A DNA stretch of 64,000 nucleotides from contig JACTAT010000016.1 of NCBI GenBank assembly GCA_014526335.1, positions 4,073,537-4,137,536 on the forward strand, in the 5' to 3' direction. The translations under genes were made by a program, and so were the position numbers. This stretch comes from Chrysaora quinquecirrha. Lineage: Eukaryota; Cnidaria; Scyphozoa; Semaeostomeae; Pelagiidae. Below, one piece after another: positions 37,053-48,600 of this stretch (within the stretch, counting starts at the first letter, position 1; every line of letters begins with the position of its first letter). The notes below the pieces were generated by a model that was given only the letters and a program-made list of their open reading frames with translations, was not told the origin of the DNA and searched no databases.

Positions 37053-39451
37053 TTAGAAAAATCCATCATCTCTATTGGCAATATAGATGTGTGAATGCTT
37101 TTCCAGAAGTTCAATGTCTCTCTCAAGTTGATTCATTTCAGCTTCCATTCTTTCTTTTCTATTTTTCTTTGGTGCTGTGTCTGTAACAACTGATAATCCT
37201 TGATAAAGATGATGGATCTCTTCCCAGTTTTTCTTCAAACCTTGGATAATTCCTTGCCTGCAAAAATATATATAGATAAAAAAGAACTTTTGCATGCAGG
37301 AAGCATAGGAAGCAAAATTTAATGAGAGCTAGGGAGGTACTGTAATTGCCCCTGCTGCCCATATGCTTCTGGTACTCCAACCAGGAACTAGGCAGTCTCT
37401 GGGACACATGGCCCCACGCTTTACAAATACGGTACACAGCTTTTCAGTTGAATAAAAGTTTTAGAATATAACGAAAATGTCTTTGGTCATACTTAAAGAT
37501 TGTTTTGTTGGGCAATCATCAGAGTATAAACATCAGAAACAGACCTGACCAATAGACTAAGGAGGTATTTATACCGAGGTGCAGACTGAAATGCATCAAA
37601 GTCTTAGATCTGTATCTTAGTATACCTAAATTCCACATTAGCCAATTGTTTCAGTCTGCTTCTGATAGTGAAAGAGGCATGACAGCACATGCCTCCAAGT
37701 ACAGTACGATCAGAGATGTTTCTGCTCTTTTTTGCTACAAAGTTTTTTTGAATTGTTTTGTTTGACTGGGCTACATGAAAGCTCTGAAGCAATTTTCAGA
37801 CACAGAAAACCAACCTTTCTTCATGAGATAAACTTTCCATAGCTCCTCTTTTGAAACTCTCTTTTATATACTCATCATAATCACGTTGGGCTTGTTCAAC
37901 CTCTTCCTTTCTTCTTGTTAAGTAAGCTGGAGTTTTCCCATAATCCTTCTTATTTGTAAACCTTGGTGCTAAGCCTGATGGTTCTAAAGCATGTGTGCTA
38001 CCAGTTCTTGTGTCAACAAAATTTGCTGCTGGCTTTTTTGGAACTGACATTATGTTGTCAACTGCATTTGTTGTAATAAAGTTTTTATTTGATTTCAGAC
38101 CCATAACTGGTTTCTCAGTGTGACTTGGAACTGGTGCTTTTCTCCTCTCTTTGTCGGAATAGTTAAATGGTGTCTCTAAAAATTTAAAAATTAAAGGAAT
38201 AAGTAATTAATTTTCAAGCAAATTTCCAAGAAATGATGCTTGACTTTCTTTAAGAGCAACATTGTGCAAGGGCAAAGAGAGAGAGTCAAAGCTTTCATGA
38301 CATGGTTGTTTGGCCAGGGTGCATTTCATTAACCTCCATGTCAAAGAATACATCTACAAAACCTGGGCTCACAACGAAACAAACACTTAGAACCTCTTCA
38401 CATGAGAAAATCATGCTTGGAAACTTGCGGTGCTTTGGTTTCAGTTGGGCACTTTCAATTTCCTGTCTCTTAACATGTGGGAAAAATTGTTGAGACATTT
38501 TGGCCAACCTCCGTTTTAGCCAGCAACCATTTTGGCCAACCTTGTTGGACGGTTCAGCCAACCTCAGTGGACTGTTTGGCCAATGTTGATGATCGATTCA
38601 GCCAATGTCGATGGTTGATTCAGCCAATGTCGATGGTTGATTCGGCCAAGTACTTTATGAGCAGAAATATTACACTCTTACTTTAAAATTTATAATTTCC
38701 GTAGTTTTGCGTACGAAATCAGACACAAATTATTGTATACTATGTCACTTGGGTGAAACAAAGACAATTTATTTCAGTTTGCCCCACTCCCCCCACTCTG
38801 AAAAAATGTTTGTGCACATGAAAGTTACATGGTGCTTTGAAATTTCAAAAAGTTTCAAAAACCTAAATTGAGTACAGAGCGCTTCAAGTTTCAGTTTACC
38901 ATTTCATGTGAACATGGTAAAACTTCCAAACATTTTTTACATTTTCACTGCAGCAAAATACTTACTATCTGGCAGCTTTGGCTCTTTCTCATGTTTTTTC
39001 ATGAAATTCTTAGGCTCGTTCAAAGGTACTTTTGCAGGGCCCTGTAGAAACAGAATAAGTCACTTTTTCTTATAAAGTTATTTGCTCAAATTAAGAGTTG
39101 AGTATAAGCAATAAAAGCCTATATTTTCAGTCACAGTTTAAAATTTATTTTTTGCTCACCATGGTTTTGCTAGGACTTTTATTTGATTTTAGTTCTTCCT
39201 TGACAGGACTTGAAAATTTCGATACATGCCTGCAAAATGAAACAAATTGCTTTTATGGACAGAATATTGATAAAAATTGATGGTTATTATTCAAGATGCT
39301 GAGGAGAGGAAGGAGGTCGTACCTTGGGCCTAAAGTTTTCAAAAAAGATACTGAAATTGCAAATAAATCACACATACATTGCTGGTTTTGGTGGCTTCTG
39401 GGTTACCTTTGGTATCAAATTGTAGATGCTTTCTTCTTCTTCGTAAGCCAT
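37053..39451 (-). CDS. ENKUR: Enkurin
   Basis: Family role: enkurin is an axonemal protein of motile cilia and sperm flagella that binds calmodulin and TRPC channels. Five exons: 39378-39451, 39160-39229, 38966-39041, 37815-38175, 37053-37257. They sum to 786 nt, 261 residues (human 256). Matches to human: the start EESIYNLIPKVTQKPPKPA, keeping the proline-rich motif; GPAKVPLNEPKNFMKKHEKE; PVMGLKSNKNFITTNA; LEPSGLAPRFTNKKDYGKTP; and the enkurin domain IIQGLKKNWEEIHHLYQGLS then the tail HSHIYIAN. All introns are GT-AG and all phases agree. The gene converges with the C2-domain gene, whose stop is 280 bp away, so their 3' UTRs may overlap. Confidence 0.96.
37490..37790. repeat. Dispersed repeat, family R4 (ENKUR intron 4)
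   Basis: It holds AGAGTATAAACATCAGAAACAGAC and, in the other orientation, GTCTGCTTCTGATAGT with TGTTTCTGCTCTTTT. These are inverted parts of the R4 family. Confidence 0.55.
38510..38655. repeat. Minisatellite, ~24-bp unit (ENKUR intron 3)
   Basis: Units of the form GATTCAGCCAATGTCGATGGTT (variants with TTTGGCCAACCT) are repeated about six times. Confidence 0.85.
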
Positions 39452-41323
39452 ATTTATGCTTTCACAAAGATGTGCTTCCAAAGTCGACGTGAAAAATAAG
39501 GTTGCGAGGTAAAAACAAAGTCAGGTCTTGATTCCGAATATTATGCAGTTGCTAGGAAACAAACCATCGATGCGCAATAGCACGTAGGATAGGAAAAAGA
39601 GCGCATGTCTAGGGTTCCGAACACTTTGCAGGGAATGTGGAATAGGGGAATTGCAACGCCCCCTGGCCTCTTCTTGAGATTGTATGCAGTTGGGTCTGTG
39701 GCTGGGTTTGTAGAAAATTTCCCCTGATTCCTTAAAAGACAATCCTCAAAAGACACAGACAAACATGCTCTCATTTCAAAGATGACAAAATCAGATTAGT
39801 CAATGGGCAGTCAATGAGGGAAATTTACAACAGCAGTTGGGGTGTGTGCGTGCGAGTCCCACCGACCTCCCTAGCCCCCTCCCGCTCTGCCTAACAAGTC
39901 CCTCCGGCTCGAGATGCCCCTAGTTATGGAAATGATTTTCATTCGTTTCAAAGTTTTCACTTTCTATTTTTTTACCCACGGTTGCCCATCAACCAGAGCG
40001 ACTGCTTTTTAGGGGGCCGTGCGAATACAGTACTTAAAAATAATTAAATACTTTTTCTACTTTAAATCTAATTACAATTTAAAATAAAAATTTTATCCAC
40101 CAAAAGAAGAAAAAAATCATTTTAACAAATCTTTAAATTGTCTGGTAGTAGCATAAATGGAACACGAATGTCTGTTTGTATTTTGCGCTGATTTTTAAAA
40201 CAGCGAGTTGAAAATTTCAGATAGATACCCGGAGCAAGGCCCAAAATGTTTCCCTTGCCTTTTCATAAACATTCAATTTTTCCCACATCCCACCCACCTA
40301 TTCTTTAAACCTACCCCACCACACCCCATCCACATCCCACCCACCCACTTCCCACTTCCCACTACCCACTCCCACCCATCTATTCTTTAAACCTATTCTT
40401 GCTTAGTAGTTAATGTGAATTAGCTTTACTATTTTAAAGCTATTTTCTTATTTTGTAACTAACTTTAAATATGCAGAGAAAGAAAAGAACCAGATCGTTT
40501 TCCAACACTCAAAGTGCCAGAAGTTACGGGGGGGAAAAGGGGTTTCACTTCTATAACAATACAGTAAATTTACTGCAGCATAAAGTGCTCTCCTACTAAC
40601 AAAAGATCAAATAATCATGTCCCAAAATTAAATCCCATACGCTATTAATTTCCCATACCGGAAAACTTCGAACAGACAGCGAGGGAGAATAGAAATCGAA
40701 CGCGACATATATGGAAGAAAGACGAATTCAGAACGTCTGATGTCACCTACGTTCTGGTCTCTGATTGGCTGAATTGAGAAACGTCATGCATTGCGCTTTG
40801 TTTTCGGTTTCGGTAACGGGCATGACGTTTCATGTGACGACAACTCGACGTAGTTGATGGTGAATCAAGAACAAGAACGAAGAAAAAGCCAACAATTTTC
40901 TTGCTCTTATGTTTCTCAGTGACGTAGAAAAGTGACGTATGTATACTTTATAACTTCTGCCTTATATCGACCTTAAAATATAATTTATTAGGCAAGCATT
41001 TAAGAGCAATAACAAAGCAAATAATGCTCTTTTCAACACAGCGTCTGTGCTGTGTTATTTCCAAAAATTTCAACACGAAAGCAAGGCGAAGTAAAATTCA
41101 AGGGAAAAGTAAAATCGAAACAGAGATCCAGAACTGTTAACAAATGCATAAATATTGCATCGTCTTTGTAAAAAGATAAGAATTTTTCACAAATAAGAAA
41201 TTTCTGTTGTAAACTTCGAGCTCGATTTGATACTGATCTGTATCTAAATGTCTGGACTGTCGTCAGCAACAGCCAGGCCTTTTCTTAGGCCAACACAATA
41301 TTTACGTCATTGCTTTGCTAGGA
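39452..41323. other. Intergenic region between ENKUR and CREB starts
   Basis: The two genes are transcribed away from each other. 39452-40200 shows nothing recognisable. 40270-40395 is a C-rich CCCACCCA-type repeat with ATTCTTTAAACCTA occurring twice. 40730-40945 carries a cluster of CRE-like TGACG sites. An AG splice acceptor-like site sits directly before the CREB ATG (41319-41323), suggesting an upstream non-coding exon that I cannot place. Confidence 0.55.
40735..40945. promoter_or_regulatory. Cluster of CRE-like sites and a CCAAT box upstream of CREB
   Basis: ACGTCA at 40781, TGACGT at 40823, TGACGA at 40835, TGACGTAG at 40920 and TGACGTAT at 40933 lie 0.4-0.55 kb before the CREB start codon. 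An inverted CCAAT box (GATTGGCT) is at 40762. CREB proteins bind TGACGTCA and the half site TGACG, so autoregulation is plausible. This is inference from motif density only. Confidence 0.4.
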
Positions 41324-44300
41324 ATGGATAATCTTGCAACTTCTATGCCAGTTGCGGTGAACCATATTCCTGCATCTGCAACATCTAACAAGCAGCCTGC
41401 AAGTACAAATCAACAGAGTGGACAAGCAATCCTGGATTCTTCATCTTCAAATCAGTCTTCCGTTATTCAGCAAGGCCAGCAACATTCCGTCATCCAGACA
41501 GCCCATGGGAACCAACTTCAACAACAATTACAAAACATGCACGATAGCGGAGATCAAAGTTGTGTTCCTGGAGATGGATTACTAGACGAGGAGGCAAAGA
41601 AGCGAAGAGATATTCTTTCTCGTCGACCTTCATACAGGTTTGTATAATATACTTTACAAAACCTCCACTCCGTCTCAAACTGAAACTGATCTTAAGATCA
41701 GACAGAAGGACAATCTGAATCATCAGGAGATTCATTCCTCTTTATAAGAAACCCAAAAATTGAGCCAACAAAATATACTGAAAGTTTCTTAAAATTTTGC
41801 AGATTTTGAGTATTTGAGACCAAACACTAGCAATATTACATAAAAAGAAAATATTTTGTGTTGACTGTTGAGGAAAGCTTCTAAGGGAGAAAGCATCCAG
41901 TTCTGGAGTTTGTTAAATTTGTGGCCATTGAAGGGTCTGAGTTTCTTATAAAAAATGGCCAGAGTTTAACATCAGAAATAGACCCAAAGAATTGACCAAA
42001 ACAAATTTCAGTCAATTGATTTGGTCTGTTTCTGACGCTTATTCTCTGAGGGGCGTCAGACAAAAAAAGCTTTTAAGTATACCCAACAATGTTCCCACTG
42101 TTAGACCCCGTTTACACGGGATCGGATCCGAATGGATCCGAACCCAAAAGTATTCGGATAGGCCTTGCGTTTACACGAGATCTGATGGATCCGTATACTT
42201 TTGGATCCGCTATCCGTATACTTTCGGGATCGCTTTCAGAAGCGATCCAGCACGGTTCTAATTCCACTGAAGTCTCGTGTAAACGGGCTGGATCGGATCC
42301 AAAAGTATCCGGAAAGGGAACGAGGTTAATAAAAATGTAAAATCGAGGGCATTTTAACATGGCAGTCTGAAATCAGCTTTGTTTTCTTCGCTGTCAGACT
42401 CAAAAAAGACATATTTCTGTTCTTTCATGCTCATCTTGGTGTTTGCAGCCTCAAATTTGAAGCAATCGCTTTTCAAAATTGAAAAATAAAATTTTACAGC
42501 ATAAAATCAAGCTGAATTTGCAGTAAAATGATAACTATTGGCATAGCAACTGTGTAGAAACATCTCCTGGTTTGAACGTTTACTTAAATATCTCAAAAGC
42601 AAAGCCCTTGCAAGGCTTGTGACTTATCTCACGTCTGTTATTTTCGAATTTCAGGTGCCATTTTAGTTGATAACACCTCTAGTGCGAAGTAAACACAAAG
42701 AAAATTTCAGCGGATCCTTTTGGATCCGATCCCGTGTAAACGCGAACAGTTTTGGATCCGATCCCATGTAAACGCCCGTCAAAAAACGGGATCGGTCCCA
42801 AATGGATCCGATCTCTTTTGGATCCGATCTCGTGTAAACGGGGTCTTAGTTGCAATTTAAAGATTGTGTGAATTTATATTGCAGGAAGATCCTGAATGAT
42901 TTATCAAGCGATAGTCCAGTAAAGGTGGAGTCATATGATGAGAACAGTACTCCTTCAAACGATTCAACAGAAAATACACAGGAAGGTGAAGTAAGTGAGA
43001 TGACTGGGCACCCTGGTGGTGTTCCTGTCCAAGTTAGTTCTAACGATGGCATTCATATGTCTGGTATCCAAGCCATTCAGATTCCTGCAAGCAATGGACA
43101 AGGCCAGCAAGCAACTGTTGTACAGTTTAATGGGCAGGTAAGGTTTCCTTCTCAAGTGTTCATGGAGAATATCAGTCTGGGGGCACAAGCTACAGATCCA
43201 CATCTGTTGTGTAGCTGCCAGAACCCCTGCCTGTGTTAACAAATAAAGGGTGCTTGCTTGCTTATGTTTGCTTGCAGTTACATTCAGAATTGAAGGTCTC
43301 TCAGAAGCAGATCTGCAAGACCTAGAAATTATGTATCGGGTATTTGTAAATATGTTACTCAATCTGTTGAAATAAGCAAAATCATGAGATATAAATATGC
43401 AATTTAATCTTGCAGGCATACACCATCAGAGGACAGTTGCCACAAGGTATGGTAATGGGCTCTCCAAATAGTGCACAAACATCTCCACAACACACATCAT
43501 TAGCAGAAGAGGCTGCCAGAAAAGAGAACTCAGACTGCTCAAAAACAGGTAGGTAATTTTCCAATGTATGACGTGACGAAAGCAAGGGGCAATTCACTCC
43601 ATCTATCTTAATTATTTTTGGCAAGAAAACCAAAAATTGTCAAAAATGCATTCTAAAGGGACCAGGATCCAAAACTTTTATAATTACAAAATTAGGAAAC
43701 TGAAACACTACGCATTTCGTCCCTGTAAGCATGTGGCTGCGATAATAAATCCCTTTGCACGAGACAGACTTTAAGGGGCCGATTACATAGATTGGGCTTG
43801 GACAGTTATCTGAGATGAACGTTTTTGTGGGATTCCGGTGTCAGCGTCACATTCTGTGTTTTGCAATGTTTGGATTCCATGAACCCTGGTTACCCGAGAT
43901 ACCATCTTCTGACTTTGTCATACCAGGCTAGCTGGGCTGAAACTATCAAACTTTTCTCATGTAATCTATTTGCAATCGAGCTGGCAATAGAATATTCAGT
44001 TTTTGGCTTTCCTTACAACTGGAAAATGGGTTAATGCTCAAAAATTGGAAGTGGCAACCTCAAAATGCTCTTTGGTAAAAAGTTCAAAGAAGGCAACCCA
44101 ACAAAAATTTAATGTTTTGTTATTGTTAAAAGTTAAGAAAGTTCAATCAAAAACTGTGCCAAGAGAGTTTGCAGACTGGGCTAGAATTCTTCATTTAGTC
44201 GCTACCAAATGTCAGCAGGGCTTGCCGAGCTACCGCAGTTACATGGACGAACCCACTTCATTTAATGGCCCCTAAGCTGAATGAATTTATATTTACAGGG

Positions 44301-44443
44301 AGGCTGCTAAAGAATGCAGGAGGAAAAAGAAAGAATATGTCAAGTGTCTTGAAAACAGAGTTGCAGTTTTAGAAAACCAAAACAAACAGCTCATTGATGA
44401 GCTGAAGGCATTGAAAGACCTTTATTGTAACAAAGCAGATTAA
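41324..44443 (+). CDS. CREB1: CREB/CREM/ATF1 family bZIP transcription factor, frameshifted in this sequence
   Basis: Family role: cAMP- and calcium-responsive activators that bind CRE sites as leucine-zipper dimers. Exons: 41324-41637, 42885-43137, 43416-43548, 44299-44443. Exon 1 gives a Gln-rich region and the start of the kinase-inducible domain. The exon 1/2 junction forms LSRRPSYRKILNDLSSDSP, with the PKA-site serine in RRPSY. Exon 3 begins AYTIRGQLPQGMVMG. Exon 4 is a nearly complete bZIP: EAAKECRRKKKEYVKCLENR then a zipper ending DLYCNKAD. Exon 3 reads AEEAARK in the upstream frame, but RELRLLKNR only after a -1 shift near 43519-43524. It is 133 nt long where 134 are needed, so as written the bZIP is out of frame. 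The upstream ATG may not be the first if a 5' exon exists. Confidence 0.92.
42101..42847. repeat. MITE-like element with TTA target duplication (CREB intron 1)
   Basis: The left end GACCCCGTTTACACGGGATC and the right end, reversed GACCCCGTTTACACGAGATC, are nearly perfect inverted repeats. Both flanks are TTA, as expected of a 3-bp target duplication of the PIF/Harbinger type. The interior repeats GGATCCGATC.CGTGTAAACG in both orientations. A decayed relative is at 51505-51645. No transposase. Confidence 0.8.
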
Positions 44444-47400
44444 GGTATTTTAAATTAAATGGTGTTTGGGGAAAATTCGCAGGGATGAAGCGTAGCGTTA
44501 ACTTGAAAAAGTTTTCATAGATATAGCTTGCTTTAGTTTGCTTTGATTTTGGGATTTTTGTGATTTTAATGTATTTTGGTAAAACTATTGTTGGTTTGGT
44601 TTGTATAGCTCTAGTGATGCAAGAGTGTACAAATACTAAAGGTGTAGGTTGATGTTCCTAGATAGGTTAAATTTGTTCTATAGATCGTTTCGGTAGAATT
44701 TAAATTTTCGAAATCGCAAGATATCAATCTTTCGATGCAAAAATCGTATAAAGCGCCCAAAAATTAGTCTAGGCGTAAAGTTTTACTATCCCAGCGCGTG
44801 TATTATCGATTCTACGAGCGTCCCAAGTTTACGATTTTATAAGGGCTTTGACCGTGTGGGGTAAAAGTTTCACCAAGTTCATTTTTTGCGGTCAAAGCCT
44901 TTATGAAATCGGGAACTTTGAATGCTCATAAAATTAAGAACACAAACGCTAGGACAGTGAAACTTTGTACCTAGACTAAGTTTTGGCTGCTTTATAAGCT
45001 TTTCATATAAAAAACTAGATATCATGTGATTTTGGTATCACCACAAACTTAAACACTCGGACATTTCAGGCTAAAAGTCAAACATTTTCTTATTAAGGAA
45101 AACGTTTTACTTTCACCGTTTTGCCATGTTTCAAACATTTTCCTCAAACATTTTTTGCTTGCCACTTTTCGAACTTTTTCAAAAATATTGCAAAACAAAT
45201 TTTGCATACTTTTGCTTGTCAAGCAATGTTTAATGACGTGATCGAACATCCAACAAAACATGGCTTGATAAACAGATTTCAAATGGTAGAAAAACAATGT
45301 TTGGTCATTTGCCCACGGTTTTAGACAACTCTTAACGTAAAATTTAGTGTTATTTTCGTTGCCGCATCGCTTCTTAGCACAAAGACAGTTTGCAAGTCAG
45401 ATTTGCCCCATGAAGTAACATATTTTCGCCTACAGTTTCCTATAAGCTTTAGTTATAATCTCTGTCTAAATTAACACCATGAACTCGCTCTTATTGTTTT
45501 CAAGAGAGAGTTTTTATTTCAGAGTTTAACATAACAAATTATCATCATGTGTCGGGAGAGTTTTATGGCGTCTTTCCCATTGCTAGTTTTAAGGCCTTAT
45601 TCAGATTAGTTCTTCCAGCAACTTTCTTGAAATTCAAGAATTTTGTCAGGGATACAGTGAAAAAGGCCTCAATCCTTTGAAACCGCGTTGTGCCTCGAGT
45701 TTACTAGAATCGCTGGTTGTTTAGATTAGAAGCATTTAATTTCACCAAGCACTTTCTTTCTGTTCTATTTTCTATTAGCTCTAATAAACAATTGTGTTTG
45801 ACTCATCAAATGATGGTATTGGACATATGCCCATTGAGTGGGTGCAACTGTCTCTCAAATCAAGGGGGTAATAAAAGACTCTTCATATTCATACTAGATC
45901 AATCTTACATAAGCCTCAAAGATTTCTAGGAATTCTAAACTTAAAAATAACGGGACTGTTATCTGCCCCCTTCATTCCGTTTCTGTAACTAGCTCTGATA
46001 CTGTACAAAGGTACGATTGTAACAATCAGGTATTCATTACCAAATGGTATCCTGTTAAAAAGTAACTTACAAATTGTCACTGTAAAGTATTTTATATCAA
46101 GTTTAACATGCAAAACTGAATGATCTAGCTTAGCCTTTCCTTCAGACCAAAGATAACATCGTGCACCCGTGCATCCTACATTTTTTATGCCCTATTCTGG
46201 GACAAGCTGACACGTTTGTAACACGTCACATAATGACGAACATCGCTTATTACGCTAATAAGGGATTTTTGATTGAGTACTCTTAACCCACATCAGATGC
46301 AATTAGTACAAAGGTTCGAATTCGCTTCGATTTCATTTCTAGTTTAAAATCCCCAAAGTCTGCCAAACATTTTAGAGGAGGTTCGGAAGGCTTTCAAAAA
46401 CCGCCAAACCTGATCATACCAAATTTTCAGAATTCTAGTTCAAACAAATAAGAATCCAACAGGGCTGGACAATTTTCTCAAAACAGAATATGTCCGAATC
46501 AAATAAACTACACCCTTGAAAACGCAGTGACTTTGCAACGCAGCAAATTTTTTGGTCTAAAGGAAACCACTGTTCCCCATTTAATTATCATTCAACATTC
46601 ATCTTTTCCATCCATTTTCTGATATCTTGTTAGAAGAGTAGCATTGTTGTCGTTAGAACTTTAGAGCTTAAACATTAACTCTGCAAACTAAAATCTTGTA
46701 AATATATATATGCATTTATAAACATTGATAACAACTGAACCGAAAGTCGCATTTTTTATTTCTTACACTATGTCCTGGTTCTGGGGTGAACCTTTGTCAA
46801 TCTAACAAATACAGCCGTTCACTGACTAAGTTGTGCAAAGCCCTTACGATATGAGGGGGCGTATGGGGGAGTCCAAATAAGGAAAAACCCGTGAGAAATT
46901 TGGGGGCGGCTGAAAACCCTAAAACGTTCGTGTGTGTATGTGTGTGTGTGTGTGTGGCAATAAAAACAGAATAATGCGATATACACAAGTGCACAGTCAC
47001 TGAAGGTCACAATCGCATAAACATACACTTTAGTTGTTCTTAATTTAGTAGAAAAATCTGATTTAGATCCTGCAAATTCCACGTTTTGAATAAAGTTCCT
47101 GAGATTCAACTCAACAGAAGGCAAAATCCATAACCCGTCAAAATCTAAATCCCGAAAGCCGCATGCTTTTGCATAGAAAAACGCGAAACCATCCGAAAAA
47201 ATTGGCTAAACCAGCATCTCATGACCCCTTAAGCGTTTAAGCCCCGGTGAATTTTATTCGAATTATGAACAGCTACACTGTTGCTGTCCTGGTCTTATTC
47301 AACCGAGGGGCATTTCATTCGTCGAAACAGCGTACGAGATTCTTATTGAAACAAAAGGATTCTTCAGAATTGCGGTAAACAGCGGTAACAATTTCGGGCA

Positions 47401-48600
47401 TTCTCAGGGATGTCGAGAGGCAGAGCGAGCCCCGGGGTAATGTAATCGGGCCCTTTGGGAAGTTTTAGGGGGAAGTATTGAAGAGAATTTTCAATTTTGC
47501 GCGCACCTTAACATCCCGGGCCCAGAACCTCTGACCCTGCTGGACCTTCCCTCCCCTCTCGACGGTACTGGGCATACTAGCTTTCTTCGTTTGACACTCC
47601 TCAGATTATGAATGTCAGAAACAGGCCGAAACAATAAACTGGAAGGATTCTTGCTAGATTCCTACGAAAACAATAGAGATTCCAGCTGAGGGTGTACGTG
47701 ATTCTAAGGAGTGAATTGCCCCTCACATTCAACTTGCTCATGCAGTGTCCGAGCTCAAAGGACTCAAAGTTCTGTAGTTTCTTATAGATGGTTTCTTACA
47801 GAAAGAGAGTTTGCTATAGCATTTTCATAGTACAATAAAGTATTGTTATAATATACTGCAAGATAGTTCGGTATATACATTGACAAAATAAACATAAATA
47901 AAATAAAAAATTAGTATACAGTGAAAATGACAAATATAATGATGGGATATAGTGACAATATATGGCGACAGAATATATAATGTGTAATAATGTGCTGCAT
48001 ATACAATTTTAATTAATATTATGAATAAATATACATATAGATATATCAAATGATACAAAATGTTATTTTGGTATGATTAATCACACAAATTATTATTTTT
48101 CACAAGGACAAAGACTTGTTTGAATGTTTGAATATTGAAGTAAAAGAAGCCTATAGCACACAGGAGATCAAAATATTTGGCTACGGAGAATGCTATCAAC
48201 TGAAAAAGTAACAAAACAGGATTATGTGGCATTGTGGGCTCTGTGAGGTCTAATGCTATTCTATATGGTTAACTGAAAACATTGAAATGGGGACTGGTCA
48301 CCTCAGAACCCACATCCCTTGCTCAATTTTGAGGATATAAAAGTTAGCATTAGCATTGTTCAAAACAGAATTTGATAGCTCAAGTTCATTCTTGTGGCTT
48401 ACTTGTAAAGAAATGTAGTTCTTCTCACATAGTAGTTGGTCTTCTGTTGAGGCTCAAATGGTAAAACAACAAAATTAAGATGCAATCATACCTCAAAATT
48501 GGTGCAAGCAAGATCCAGGCAAGACCACATCAATGTCATTCAGTAGATTAAGCTGTCTTCCAAAGGTCTCTTCTTTCTCGAATCACATCAGACACTCTTT
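44444..48600. other. Intergenic region, CREB 3' side to ANKRD54 3' end
   Basis: The first part should hold the CREB 3' UTR. 44690-45050 is an inverted repeat-like region with ATATCAATCTTTCGATGCAA, whose counterpart is near 4145-4190. 45060-45335 is a degenerate R1 element. 46930-46957 is a GT microsatellite. 47590-47655 is an R4 piece. 47820-48070 is very AT-rich. I see no gene-like frame; the two genes converge here. Confidence 0.5.
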
